Position numbers and translations under genes: made by a program. DNA of 64,000 nt, from assembly GCF_040581485.1 (NCBI RefSeq), contig NC_090128.1, positions 15,863,431-15,927,430 on the forward strand, written 5' to 3'. The number at the start of each line of letters is the position of its first letter. Within the stretch, counting starts at the first letter, position 1. The notes under the pieces are model-generated. The model ran no database searches, was not told where the DNA came from, and worked only from the letters and a program-made list of their open reading frames with translations. This document shows, piece by piece, positions 43,133 to 54,075 of the stretch. This DNA is from Linepithema humile (lineage: Eukaryota > Arthropoda > Insecta > Hymenoptera > Formicidae).

Positions 43133-44125
43133 GGTACTATTCCCTATGCCCACCCAAATACTCGCAAAAAAAAACGCAGTCGAGACGCAAAAGCAAAAAA
43201 AAAATATAATCTCAGTAAGGAACGAGACAACGAGAAAGAAAGCAGAACGAGAAAAAAAAACGACGCTAAATTGTTTCGTATCAACCAAAAGCATTTAATT
43301 ACCGAACGAGAATTCGTCACAATAGAACGCAATACCTGAAAACGCACACGCAAAAACAAAAAAAAAAAAAAGAAATCAACGATATACGATAAAAGAAAAA
43401 GAAAAGTAAGAAAAAAAATAATTAACACTACTAAATAAAACAAGAAGAAACCGAAGTAAAAAAAACACTAGAACAAAAAGCAAGCTTAATTTATTCCTCC
43501 AAACTCACGCACGAGACGACAATTATCGGCAACTAAGAAGAGACACGGAAACGAGAAAAGAAAAAAAAATTCAAGTTGAGAGCCGATTCCCGACTCCGTA
43601 TTCTCGAATCTCCCCAAAATTCCACTAAGTCTTCCGAAAAAAAAAAAGAAAATAATTATGATAATAATGCTGATACACTTGCGCAATCGTAAGGCAACCA
43701 AACTTCACGTATGCTTCCTTCGTTATCCGTACGCGAGAAGGCATAAGAGAGAAAAGAAAATACCGAGAAAAGGAAAAAAAAAATTTAATAACATCTTACT
43801 TCAAAAAAAAAAAAAGCAATACACGACAGTGACCGTACGTTTAAGTAACCGACACGGGAGAAAAAAAAAGAAATCATAAACACATTTGATATGGTAACGA
43901 ATAAATACGAGAAACAAACAATTTCAAACGACACGAAAACGGTACGTTTTAACGACTTTGATACGCCAAATCAGCCAAATTCAATACGAGTCCGTTAAAC
44001 CCACGATCGAAACTTTCATTATGTGGCGATATCAATATAATAACGGTAACAATATTTTCGATCCGGCCTCAGTCAGGCAATCTATCGCTTCAGAAAAAAG
44101 TGTTATTCGGTATGAATCGAAGAAA
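43133..44125 (-). other. Retrotransposon leader, A-rich on the plus strand
   Basis: Purine-rich, many A-runs; it yields only low-complexity frames. Interpreted as the untranslated leader between primer binding site and gag. Confidence 0.4.
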
Positions 44126-45198
44126 GGGGTTCAACTGCCTACATTCCCATTTGCCAACAGCTTCGTTTGCCCACAACATTTTGCCGACAGCTTCAATTGC
44201 CGACATTCCCGATTGCCTACAGAGCGATTGCCTACAAGCATTATTGCGCACATTTAAAAATTAAAAATACAAACGTACGTTTGCACACAAGACATTATTG
44301 CACACATACACATTGCACACATGATATTATTGCGCACATACACATTGCACACATGACATTATTACGCACATACACATTGCACACATGACATTATTGCGCA
44401 CATACACATTGCACACATAATATTATTGCGCACATTTAAAAATTAAAAATACAAATGTACGTTTGCACACAAGACATTATTGCACACATACACATTGCGC
44501 ACATGACATTATTGCGTTTTGTGTAGAAACTCGTAAACCCATGTTGAACCTCGCTTTGTTTGAAATTTCACGCGTAGGCGGCGGAGGACTTCGCCCCTAC
44601 GGGGCGAAGCCTCTCCCCCGCGTAAAACAAATAACAAATCCTACTCAGGTTATACCTAACAAGATAAACCTAACAAGGTTAACCAAGGTTCACAAACAAA
44701 GTTGTAAACCCATGTTGAACCTCGTTTCGCATGGAAAGAATATGCGCAATAATATTATGTGTGCAATGTGTATGTGCGCAATAATGTCATTTGTGCAATG
44801 TGTATGTGTGCAATAATGTCTTGTGTGAAACGTACGTTTGTATTTTTAATTTTTAAATGTGCGCAATAATATTATGTGTGCAATGTGTATGTGCGCAATA
44901 ATATTATGTGTGCAATGTGTATGTGCGCAATAATGTCATGTGTGCAATGTGTATGTGCGCAATAATGTCATGTGTGCAATGTGTATGTGCGCAATAATGT
45001 CATGTGTGCAATGTGTATGTGTGCAATAATGTCTTGTGTGCAAACGTACGTTTGTATTTTTAATTTTTAAATGTGCGCAATAATGCTTGTAGGCAATCGC
45101 TCTGTAGGCAATCGGGAATGTCGGCAATTGAAGCTGTCGGCAAAATGTTGTGGGCAAACGAAGCTGTTGGCAAATGGGAATGTAGGCAGTTGAGACCC
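44126..45198. mobile_element. 1.07-kb foldback element with internal 32-bp repeats
   Basis: The left arm TCAACTGCCTACATTCCC is mirrored by the right arm ending TGTAGGCAGTTGA. Each arm holds TTGCC.ACA motifs and a tandem 32-bp repeat (CATTATTGCGCACATACACA...). The unpaired centre (44530-44740) has a GC-rich hairpin GCTTCGCCCCGTAGGGGCG-like at about 44590. It splits the retrotransposon leader. Confidence 0.85.
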
Positions 45199-46387
45199 TC
45201 CCGAATCAAAAACAAAAAGAGAAGAAAGTTAGCCGGCTAAGTTTACTGTGATATAACTTTAAAATTAATATATCGAAAACGAGGCGTTAATTACAAGCGT
45301 TATTATGAAAGGGAAAGAAGAAGGAAAAGGTAAAAAAAAGAAAGAAAGAAAGACGTTTTTAGTTGCTGAATACAGAACGCAATGATAAATCCACGAATGT
45401 TAACGAAAAAGAAAGAAAAAGAAATAACGAGAACGAGCAAAAAGAAAATGATTAATTTTAAAAAGAAAATAATTATGCAATTAAAGAGCGAAAACGAAAA
45501 AAGGAAAGGTAAAAAAAGGTAATTATGATGTGATCACGCAAAGCCGAATTAAATAATTCCTTGAGTAATAAAAATCAAAAGAATACGTTGAGACGAAAGT
45601 TTAAACGCAACGAATCTAAACGCGACCTTATACGTTGAAGCCTAAGAGAAAGGAAGAAACAGAGTCCGAAAAAAAAGTAATACATGAGCTATCGACAATA
45701 ATCAAAAGAAAGCAGCTGAGATCATCTGTATCAAATAATAAACAAGTTCGTCAAACGGTCATAGAAACGATTCTCTTATCGAACAATATTATGCGAACGA
45801 TTCGTTATAACAGAAATTTATGAAATTAACGAAAAGATCTCGAAAATCGGGCCTCGCATATAACTAATATCGGAAGGGTACGATAAATGGCTTTCTATAA
45901 CACGCTCGAAATCAGTCAGGCGGAAATAATGCTGAACAGATTGAGACTTTAAATGTCTCGGTTTTTCTATTGACCCACTTAATTTCTTCGAAAACGGTCT
46001 AGACGGTATTATATAAGCGAGCGCATTTATGAGTGTTTACGTCGCGCTCGGCCGCGAGCGAGCGACGTGTAGAAAAACTCTACAGCTGAGCGGCACGCGC
46101 CAACACAGCAAGCGGTATTACACGTATACGCGGCGGCACACAAATTCCAGAGTCCTTTTCTTTTCAATAGGACTTAGAATATACTTATTGCAACTTACTT
46201 GCATAGGACAGCATATACATATATATTGTGGACGATACATACATTTGTCATATTCACAAACGAAAGAACATTAACTGTAATAAGTGGATTAGTATATTGA
46301 CAAAGACACAGATATAATTAATTGAGTTACTCTCTCACTCTCCAGATTTTATTTTCTCCTAATTATTGATGATTTTTCACGGCGTGG
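45199..46387 (-). other. Retrotransposon leader, second part
   Basis: Purine-rich to 45830, then mixed sequence with a TATTATATAAGCG at 46009 on the plus strand. No gene found. Confidence 0.4.
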
Positions 46388-46405
46388 GCCCCACGTTGGG
46401 CGCCA
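46388..46405 (-). promoter_or_regulatory. Primer binding site (tRNA-Lys type) of the minus-strand LTR element
   Basis: Minus strand TGGCGCCCAACGTGGGGC, complementary to the 3' end of tRNA-Lys(CTT) including its CCA, as in many retroelements. It sets the 5' LTR at higher coordinates and the internal region toward gag. Confidence 0.75.
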
Positions 46406-47089
46406 AAATTTGCGACGTGAACTAGCCTCGGAATCACGCCAGATCCAAGGGAGCACGCCCAATAAAAGTCGGTAGCCCGCGGTACTCCACGTTTTCAGGA
46501 GTTAGGTAACTTACGCGGCGTCGACAGTGGGACAGAATCCCAAAAAGCTGGCCAAAATGTCAAAAATGAACTTTTTAATTCTGTATTTTGAATGATAGAA
46601 TTGGGTAGGGGGATAGTCTGAGCTCTCATTCTGAAAAGGGCAGGTCATTACCTGCTCCGACAACGTCTGTAGAGCAGTCTATAGTTGACTCTTGGCGAGC
46701 GCACGCAACGCGGATAAAACTTATAGAAATTCTGTTTCGTTACATCTTCTGTAACTTTGGTGAAAAGTGTCCGATTTCAATATTTCGAGATGGAAGCTCT
46801 TCCAGGAGGTATGTACTAAACGTTTCTATGTAATATAAACCTTAATTTTATGTTTATGTTTTTATAAAACAATATTTATAAAGCTGTAACGAAAAGGCCG
46901 TATTTAACGGAACCTTGATTTTGTAAAGTACTTTCAAAAAAACTTTTGCTAGATCCTGCTTTCTTTCAACTTAAGATTTGTAGATTATGTTATCATTTAC
47001 CATATATTCAAAGGCTAGCTGCCGTAGACTGCCTTGTGAATTGTAGTATGAGTTTTAGTGCGATCACGCGGTTAAACACGAATTGTGTG
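46406..47089 (-). other. Probable LTR of the minus-strand element, border unknown
   Basis: Adjacent to the primer binding site. I could not find its second copy or its start. Includes an ATG with donor on the plus strand (GGAAGCTCTTCCAGGAG/GTATGT, 46792) that I cannot assign. Confidence 0.35.
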
Positions 47090-47091
47090 TG

Positions 47092-47150
47092 TAACGGTGC
47101 AGCCTGCAAGCTGCATCGTTACGGCTACGGACCGTCCATCGTCCGTAGCC
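47092..47150 (+). repeat. Two consecutive GC-rich hairpins
   Basis: 47092-47121: 12-bp stem TAACGGTGCAGC / GCTGCATCGTTA with one G-T pair, loop CTGCAA. 47123-47150: 9-bp perfect stem GGCTACGGA / TCCGTAGCC. Confidence 0.85.
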
Positions 47151-47380
47151 CACCAAGGGCGCATCGAGCGCCGATAAACTTTGTCAAAAACAATTGCGGT
47201 CAATCGCCGAACGGACCCCCACATCCGACCGTTCCGAATTCCGTTTTGTGGGGGGCTCGCCGCCGAAACCGCCGATGCTTGCCGATTCGAGTCAGTCGGC
47301 TGCCAACCGGGTATAAAACAGGCCCGGCTGTACGTCTTCTCACCAGATCCCGTTCGCTGCTAGACAGCGAACATCACTCT

Positions 47381-47635
47381 ACGAGCGTCCTCGTAGTCCG
47401 ACCGAGCGTACTCGGATTCTATGCCTTTTCCAGCACACGAGTATCCTCGTGTACCGCCGAGCGTCCTCGGTATTCTTGCTCCCGCATACGAGTATATTCG
47501 TATACCCGCCGAGCGTACTCGGCTCCTCTAGGCCACCGAACTTTGTATTGCGGGCATTCCCGCGTATCTAGCTGGGTCGCCGTTCTACTCTCGCTTTCGT
47601 ACGAGCGTTCTCGTGCTCCCGCCAAGCGTAATCGG
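47381..47635 (+). repeat. Array of 14-nt tetraloop hairpins
   Basis: 5-4-5 dyads at 47381, 47402, 47437, 47457, 47488, 47509, 47550 (GCGGG/CCCGC), 47601, and an imperfect one at 47622. Stems alternate ACGAG/CTCGT and CCGAG/CTCGG; loops are CGTN or TATN. Confidence 0.85.
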
Positions 47636-47884
47636 CAGCCTAAGTCCTTATATCGCGTTTATTCACCGGGATTTTAAACTGTAGTCCGTCCGGCAGGCAA
47701 AACCGCGTCAACCAATCCGCGCCGCCGAATAATCCGCATCGATCTACGATCGAACGGACTCGCGATACTCTACGAACGCACTCACCGACAAACGCTCCGT
47801 CTTGTACCAACCGTTGCGACACGATCGCCCGCGCTTGCGCTCTCGCCGACCGCACTAGGACGCCTCACGTCATACTTTATAGTT

Positions 47885-48047
47885 TCGCATAAATAATTGT
47901 TCCACCGTTGCCTAAAGAATTATTTCACCGTCGCCTTGTAGTTGTTTTACCGTCGCCTTTACAGTTATTTCACGCTGTTTAAATAATTCTTTCGCCGTCA
48001 CTCTCAATTTATTTACCGTCGTCTTTATATTTATTTTCACGCTGCTT
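47885..48047 (+). repeat. Degenerate 23-25-bp tandem repeat, left part
   Basis: TTATTTCACCGTCGCC-type units, resumed at 57750-57965 beyond the CACTA-like element. Confidence 0.7.
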
Positions 48048-48558
48048 CCCACATAGCAAAGATCTCCCCAGGACATCCCAATTTGATCGAAATGGTCCCA
48101 GTTTGATCCAGAGCAAAACGTTTATCCGTAGGATTACCTGAGGATATCCCGTGTAGCATGTCCTGTGGATATCTATGAACGATCTCCGCAGGACATCCCA
48201 TTTTGATCAAAATGATCCGAACGATACAGATCGATAATAAATAGTTATTCGTAGGATTTCCTGAAGATATTTCTAGTACAAAAAATATACGTACATTAAA
48301 ATTGCTGTTTTTTCAAATTTAGCAAAAGATTTCTTACATAAATATTTTTTAGTAAGACATTTTTTTTTCTTAATTTGAACAGAGAACAAATTTAATTTTG
48401 TGTGCATGCGTAGACACACATATAACATACAAATATAATTTTAATCCGTCCATTTGTTAAGATCAAAGTACAAGTATATATAGAGAAAGTATTTATTTCT
48501 ATTATATGACGATACTAGAACTTGGTCATCGAGTTCTTGGTTCGAGAAGCCAGTATAT

Positions 48559-49440
48559 ACAGTGATGGGAGAAAGTTCCGTAACGGTCAAATATCTTAGA
48601 AAATAATGATTATGGAAGAAAATGTTCAATACAAAAGTTTTAGTATATTAAGTGGTCTATTATATGGTTATATTGAAATAACCTTCATGTAACCTTGAAG
48701 GACACCGCGAAGGTCAACTTTGAAATCTTAAATGGAAACTCCTATTTTCTATTACATATTGTTAAAGCTGATGTCAAGACATTTCCGAAACAATATAATG
48801 AAGTTATTTTTTATTAAGTACTTTTCGAGTTATGAGGCTTCAAAGTTACAGCATTTTGACATAAAATACAAAATATCTTGTAAAACATTCAATTTTCGGG
48901 AATCTTACCTTAATACTTTTATGCATAAAATAATGAGACGAATCAATTGATATAAAAAAAACACATAGTTGCTTTTAAAAAAAAATATGCAGCTGCATGT
49001 TGCAAATTACATATTTTTTTTTAAAAGCAACAATGTGTTTTCTTTATATCAATTGATTCGTCTCATTATTTTATGCATAAAAGTATTAAGGTAAGATTCC
49101 CGAAAATTGAATGTTTTACAAGATATTTTGTATTTTATGTCAAAATGCTGTAACTTTCAAGCCTCATAACTCGAAAAGTATTTAATAAAAAATAACTTCA
49201 TTATAGTGTTTCGGAAACGTCTTGACACCAGCTTTAAGAATATGTAATAGAAAATAGGAGTTTCCATTTAAGATTTCAAAGTTGACCTTCGCGGTCTCCT
49301 TCAAGGTCACATGAAAGTCATTTCAATATAACCATATAATAGACCACTTTATATACTAAAACTTTTGTATTAAACATTTTCTTCCATAATCATTATTTTC
49401 CATGATATTTGACCGTTACCGAACTTTCTCTCATCACTGT
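48559..49440. mobile_element. Foldback element 6 (shared TCTCGTAAA family)
   Basis: CAGTGATGGGAGAAAGTTCC at the left and GAACTTTCTCTCATCACTG at the right, TA on both sides. The arms are almost perfect; the centre is near 49000. Inserted between the left CACTA end and the transposase gene. Confidence 0.9.
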
Positions 49441-50238
49441 ATAAGATTACCGCTTTTTGATTACCTAACCTTTCTCGGATCGACAACTCGAATCGAATTC
49501 TAGATCGGTGAACATTGAGATTAACGCAGGCAGTGAAGTGTGAGTTTTGTGCTGTGATTTTCCCTTAAAAAACGGAAAAAGGCGCATAAGCGATAACATA
49601 TAAGACATCAGGAATTATTAAATTGACAGGTAATTATTAAAATTTAAAATTATTATATCAAACGCAGGTCATCTTTCTATATATATCATAAATAAGGTTA
49701 TGTTTGAGAGACGTTGGCTAGTAAAACACCACTACTACAATTTTTATTTATATATTTTATATTACTTTTTGTGCTATATATATATATTTATAGCAATTAT
49801 ATATATAATTGTAAAAATATATATATATAAATATATATAATTTCTACAAATAAGTTAGTTTTACGTATGTAATACTATGTATATGTATAGTATTGTGAAA
49901 ATAGGATTCAACATTATTGTTTTAAATTATATTGCCGGAGGAGTTTGCTTATTTACAGTAAAAAAGGGACTATAGGTACTAATATTTAAGTCATCATTAA
50001 TTATTGCGTAAACAAGGTAACATAATATTCTTAACTTATGGCATAAACAAGGTAACATAATGAATCTTTAAGAATAACTAGTTTTTTGAAAAATAACAAG
50101 AATTATGTATATGTAGGAAATATAAACGTTTGTTTTGTTAATAAATTTAGTGAATGTGTAACTTATGAACAATTGAATATATACTACGTATATTGTATAT
50201 ATATATATATATATACACACATACGCATATATGCGCAA

Positions 50239-50312
50239 TATGTACAATTTTTGCTAGTTTTTACATGAACTAAGCTATTACTAATTCGTGTAAAACTAGC
50301 AAGAATTGTACA
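50239..50312. repeat. 74-bp hairpin
   Basis: TGTACAATTTTTGCTAGTTTT pairs with AAAACTAGCAAGAATTGTACA around a short loop. Confidence 0.85.
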
Positions 50313-50465
50313 TATATATTATTGTGACATATTACATTATTAAAGATTTATGTATATTTCTAATTTTCTTAAAATCGATTTTACTTTTTACTTACTTTAT
50401 AAATATAAAACAATAATATAGCATATGAAAGATTAATTGCATTACATTGGAAAATAAAAAAATAA

Positions 50466-50586
50466 AGGCCTGTTTCACAATGCCAGGCAACAGGAAATAA
50501 TCTTAGAAAGAAAGAGAAAAAAGATCTCTCTTTTTCAAAGTTATTTTTTGTTTCTATTCTTGTTGCCTGGCATTGTGATAGGTCTA
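50466..50586. mobile_element. 120-bp foldback MITE
   Basis: GGCCTGTTTCACAATGCCAG at the left and CTGGCATTGTGATAGGTC at the right. Purine-rich centre. Confidence 0.8.
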
Positions 50587-50787
50587 ATAATTAATAAGAT
50601 TATATAATGTCATTATAAAATATACATATATATGAAATAACTAAATTATTCTGTAGAAAAATAAAATTGATAGGCAATTTATAATTTGTCTGGTATACAT
50701 TTTTTCTTTATGAATTTAAAAGTTACAATTTTATAGTTTAATTAAGAAGCTAAAAAATAATTTTTTTTTTCAAGAAAATTACAAAAA

Positions 50788-52943
50788 ATGGAAAGATACA
50801 AAAATAAACGCAAACGGCTAGATGAAATGTCAAGTAGACATTTGAGAAGACTCGTGCAAACTGAAATTAATTTGCTAGAATTTGGAGATCAAGAAAGACT
50901 ATCTAACATGTGTACATTGCCAAGTACAAGTGCTAATACATCATCTTGTGTGAATGAATCTGACCATCGTAGAGAGATTGCATACAATAGAACTAGAAAT
51001 GACAATTTTGACGTATTCGACATGTTACATGAATCAAATGAATTAAGTGACAATGTTGACATATTCGACATGTTACATGAATCAAATGAATTAAATGACT
51101 CAAATGAATCAAATAACTCCAATGAATCAAATAAAATAAGAAATGATGTAGATCATTTAATTAATTTAAATATTGAAAATGTAGAAAAAAAGAAAAATTT
51201 TTAATCTTTATTACGTGACTGGGCTGTAACTAACAATGTTAATCATGTAGCATTAAGGGAACTTATTAAAATTCTTCGTAGTCATGAATGCTTTTCTAAT
51301 TTACCAGTTGATCCTAGAACTTTATTGAGTACGCCAAAAAACACCGATATCAAAACTGTTTTACCTGGTTTATATTCTCATTTTGGAGCTCGTATTGCAT
51401 TAGAGATATATTTTAGAAACTATTATCATAGATTTAATAATATAAATACTATAGATTTGGGAATTAATATCGATGGGTTACCTCTATCAAAATCTTCAAC
51501 ATCATCATTATGGCCAATCTTAGGATGTGTTTTACCATATAAAGAAGTTTTTATAATTGGTGCATATTATGGCTTTAAGAAACCAACAAACTGTAATAAA
51601 TTTTTACAAAATTTTATTGAAGAAATATCAGACTTAATAAATAATGGAATTTTTCTGTGTGAGAAATTTAACAATATTAAAATTAAACAAATTTTATGCG
51701 ATGCTCCTGCAAAATCTTTTATATTAAATATAAAAGGTCACAATGGTTACTTTAGTTGCACAAAATGTAGAGTTGAAGGTGAATATAGAAACAGACGTAT
51801 TTGTTTTGCAGATATTCATGCTACAAAAAGAACAAATGAGGATTTCTTAAATGAAACAGATGAGAATTTTCATTTAGGCTCTACTAATTTAAAACAGATA
51901 CCAGGATTAGATTTTATAGAAAATATTCCTTTAGATTACATGCATTTACTTTGCCTTGGAATTATGAGAAAATGCTTATATATGTGGACAGCTGGTGACT
52001 TAGAAATTCGTTTACAACATCACAAATGTCAAACAATATCAAACAATTTAGAAACTCTTAAACGGACTATACCAGTTGAATTTTGTAGAAAACCAAGATC
52101 TTTGGATTTTTTGAAACAATGGAAAGCAACTGAATATAGGCAAATTTTATTATATACAGGCCCTGTTGTTTTTCAAGGAATACTTCCAAACGATTTATAT
52201 CATCACTTTTTAACACTTCATGTAGCTATTAGAATTTTATGCTGTAAAAGTTTATGTGAGGATTATTTGAATTATGCTGAAGAATTATTAATTCATTATG
52301 TTAATAGTTTTAAAATTTTGTATGGAGAATACAATGTTTCTCATAATGTTCATGGTTTGATTCATTTATGCGATGATGTTCGAATACATGGCACTTTAGA
52401 TTCATTTAGTGCTTTCAAATATGAGAATTTTTTACAAAAAATAAAAAAAAAGAAATTCGCAAAGCTGATAAACCATTACAACAATTACATAGAAGATACA
52501 TGGAAAAAAATAATGCTACATGTAATAAAATTTTGGCACACGAAAAAAGTTCTGATATACAATTACGCAATAAACATTATAATGGTCCACTTATTCACAA
52601 CTGCATAAATCCACAGTATAAAATTATCAGTATTTCACAGTATACAATAAAAGTGGATGACAATGCTAATAATTGTTGTTTTATGAAAGATAAAAGTATC
52701 ATAAAAATTGAAAATATTGCATATTGTAACACAAGAAAATGCTTAGTTGCTATCGGCAAAAAATTTATGATTAAGAAAGATTTGTTTCATATTCCATGCT
52801 TATCATCATTACTTCAAATTTATATAGTTAGTAATTTGTCTGAATTATGTACATGGCCCATATCGGATATCAACAAGAAAATGTTAATAATCCCACACTT
52901 AAACGATACATTTGTCGTTGTACCATTATTGCATATTGAATAA
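50788..52943 (+). pseudogene. Tnp2-like (Transposase_21 type) transposase, two lesions
   Basis: N-terminal basic region, then a Ser/Asn-rich acidic linker with a duplicated DNVDIFDMLHESNEL block. An in-frame TAA at 51202-51204 separates it from the core, which continues in the same register (LLRDWAVTNNVNHVALREL...). Core motifs: INIDGLPLSKSS and LWPILG (first Asp, about 51470), LCDAPAKS with CTKCRVEGEY (about 51700), LDYMHLLCLGIMRK (about 51930). A one-base shift in the A-run at about 52441-52455 moves the rest into another register, which then runs to the stop at 52943. Apart from these lesions the frame is clean. Confidence 0.75.
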
Positions 52944-53074
52944 TTAATAAATGATAATTTATATTAAATGTACATAAATATGTGTTGTATATGATATTAT
53001 ATTAATATTACTTAGTATGTATATGTATATGCTATTGCATGCTATTGCATTATAATATTACTTGGTACATATAT

Positions 53075-53685
53075 TGTAGGGATATTACATGTAATATATT
53101 AATTGTGATAAGTTGAGAAAGAGAGGCGTTTCGACAAAGAAATAAACAATTAGGAAAACACAAGGCTCGGGGAAGCATCCGCACATAATAAAGGCAAAAT
53201 TATAAAGGAGAAAAAACGACGAGAGCGAAGTGCAGTCGTTCTCAAGCGTGTTTATAAGGAAAATAAAAAAATAATGTTTTTAATAAAATGATAATTGCCT
53301 AATGATTAAGGGTTGATTTAAAGATGATTTTTTTAATTGAAAATGTTCATCAATAATACATCTGTAGGAAGATAATGTAGGAATATAGTGTTAGAACATA
53401 ATCTAATAAGTATAGGAGAGTTGTGTTTTCGTGGCGATGATCGAGACAATAGCGATCGACCAAAACACGACGTCAAGACGTGTCCGGGCATCGGCGGCCG
53501 TTGGCCGGCAAGACGAGCGAGCGAGAGCAGCTCGGGTGAATCGCCAGAGAAGAGCAGAAAGTCGTTTACCACGGAATAGATCGGTAATCAAGTTGTACAT
53601 ATACTATCGTGTGTTAATATATCTATCCTGACATTATTATTTTATTTTATATTAATTGGGAAACCTTTCACCAATTTCCCTTACA
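53075..53685. mobile_element. Solo LTR-like insertion
   Basis: Begins TGTAGGGA and ends TCCCTTACA, inverted termini of LTR type, about 610 bp, GC-rich centre (53440-53580). No matching 5-bp flanks, so the call is tentative. Confidence 0.35.
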
Positions 53686-53949
53686 CATCAATAATTTTCA
53701 AGTTATAAATAATTTAAAAAATATTTTTTTTGTAAACTAAACTTTGTGAAGTTAAAAAAGTAACATCATTATATTCTTTAGTTAATTTTAAGTGAAATTT
53801 ACTTTAATAAAATTTGAATTTAAGGTTTAGATACAAAGTTACGTAATGATAAAAACTAGAAGTTTGAAAAAATAATCTTTTATGACATTTTCCATGAAGA
53901 AAAATTGTCTCTAAATTTGTCAAAATAATCTATCTTTCATCATTGGAGT

Positions 53950-53965
53950 GATTATTACCAGACAC
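53950..53965. repeat. Isolated mariner-type terminus
   Basis: GATTATTACCAGACAC, identical to the end of the DD41D element at 16384. Confidence 0.55.
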
Positions 53966-54075
53966 TGTGGTACAGGGTAATACATTTACAATTGGCAATA
54001 TTATTCGTAATTTATATTAAATGTTATAAATTTCTTCACTATTTTTAGATACTTAAAATACAGGCAACAATCAAA

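Larger units (their letters stand above)
49441..50787 (+). other. 5' region of the CACTA transposase gene
   Basis: Contains a possible untranslated exon (up to about 49630, donor GACAG/GTAATT) whose acceptor would be TTTTTTTTTTCAAG at 50774. Two hairpins lie between, listed separately. Otherwise AT-rich. Confidence 0.4.

Noticed and set aside
43110..43880. Lys-rich plus-strand and Phe-rich minus-strand frames
   Set aside because: Low-complexity translation of A-rich retrotransposon leader.
44290..45010. CRISPR-like 32-bp repeats
   Set aside because: Units are contiguous and mirrored in a foldback element.
46388..46405. Partial tRNA-Lys gene
   Set aside because: Only the 3' 18 nt including CCA are present, and CCA is not encoded in eukaryotic tRNA genes; fits a primer binding site.
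46946..47677. 243-residue frame across the hairpin array
   Set aside because: No protein-like composition; the region is explained by promoter and hairpins.
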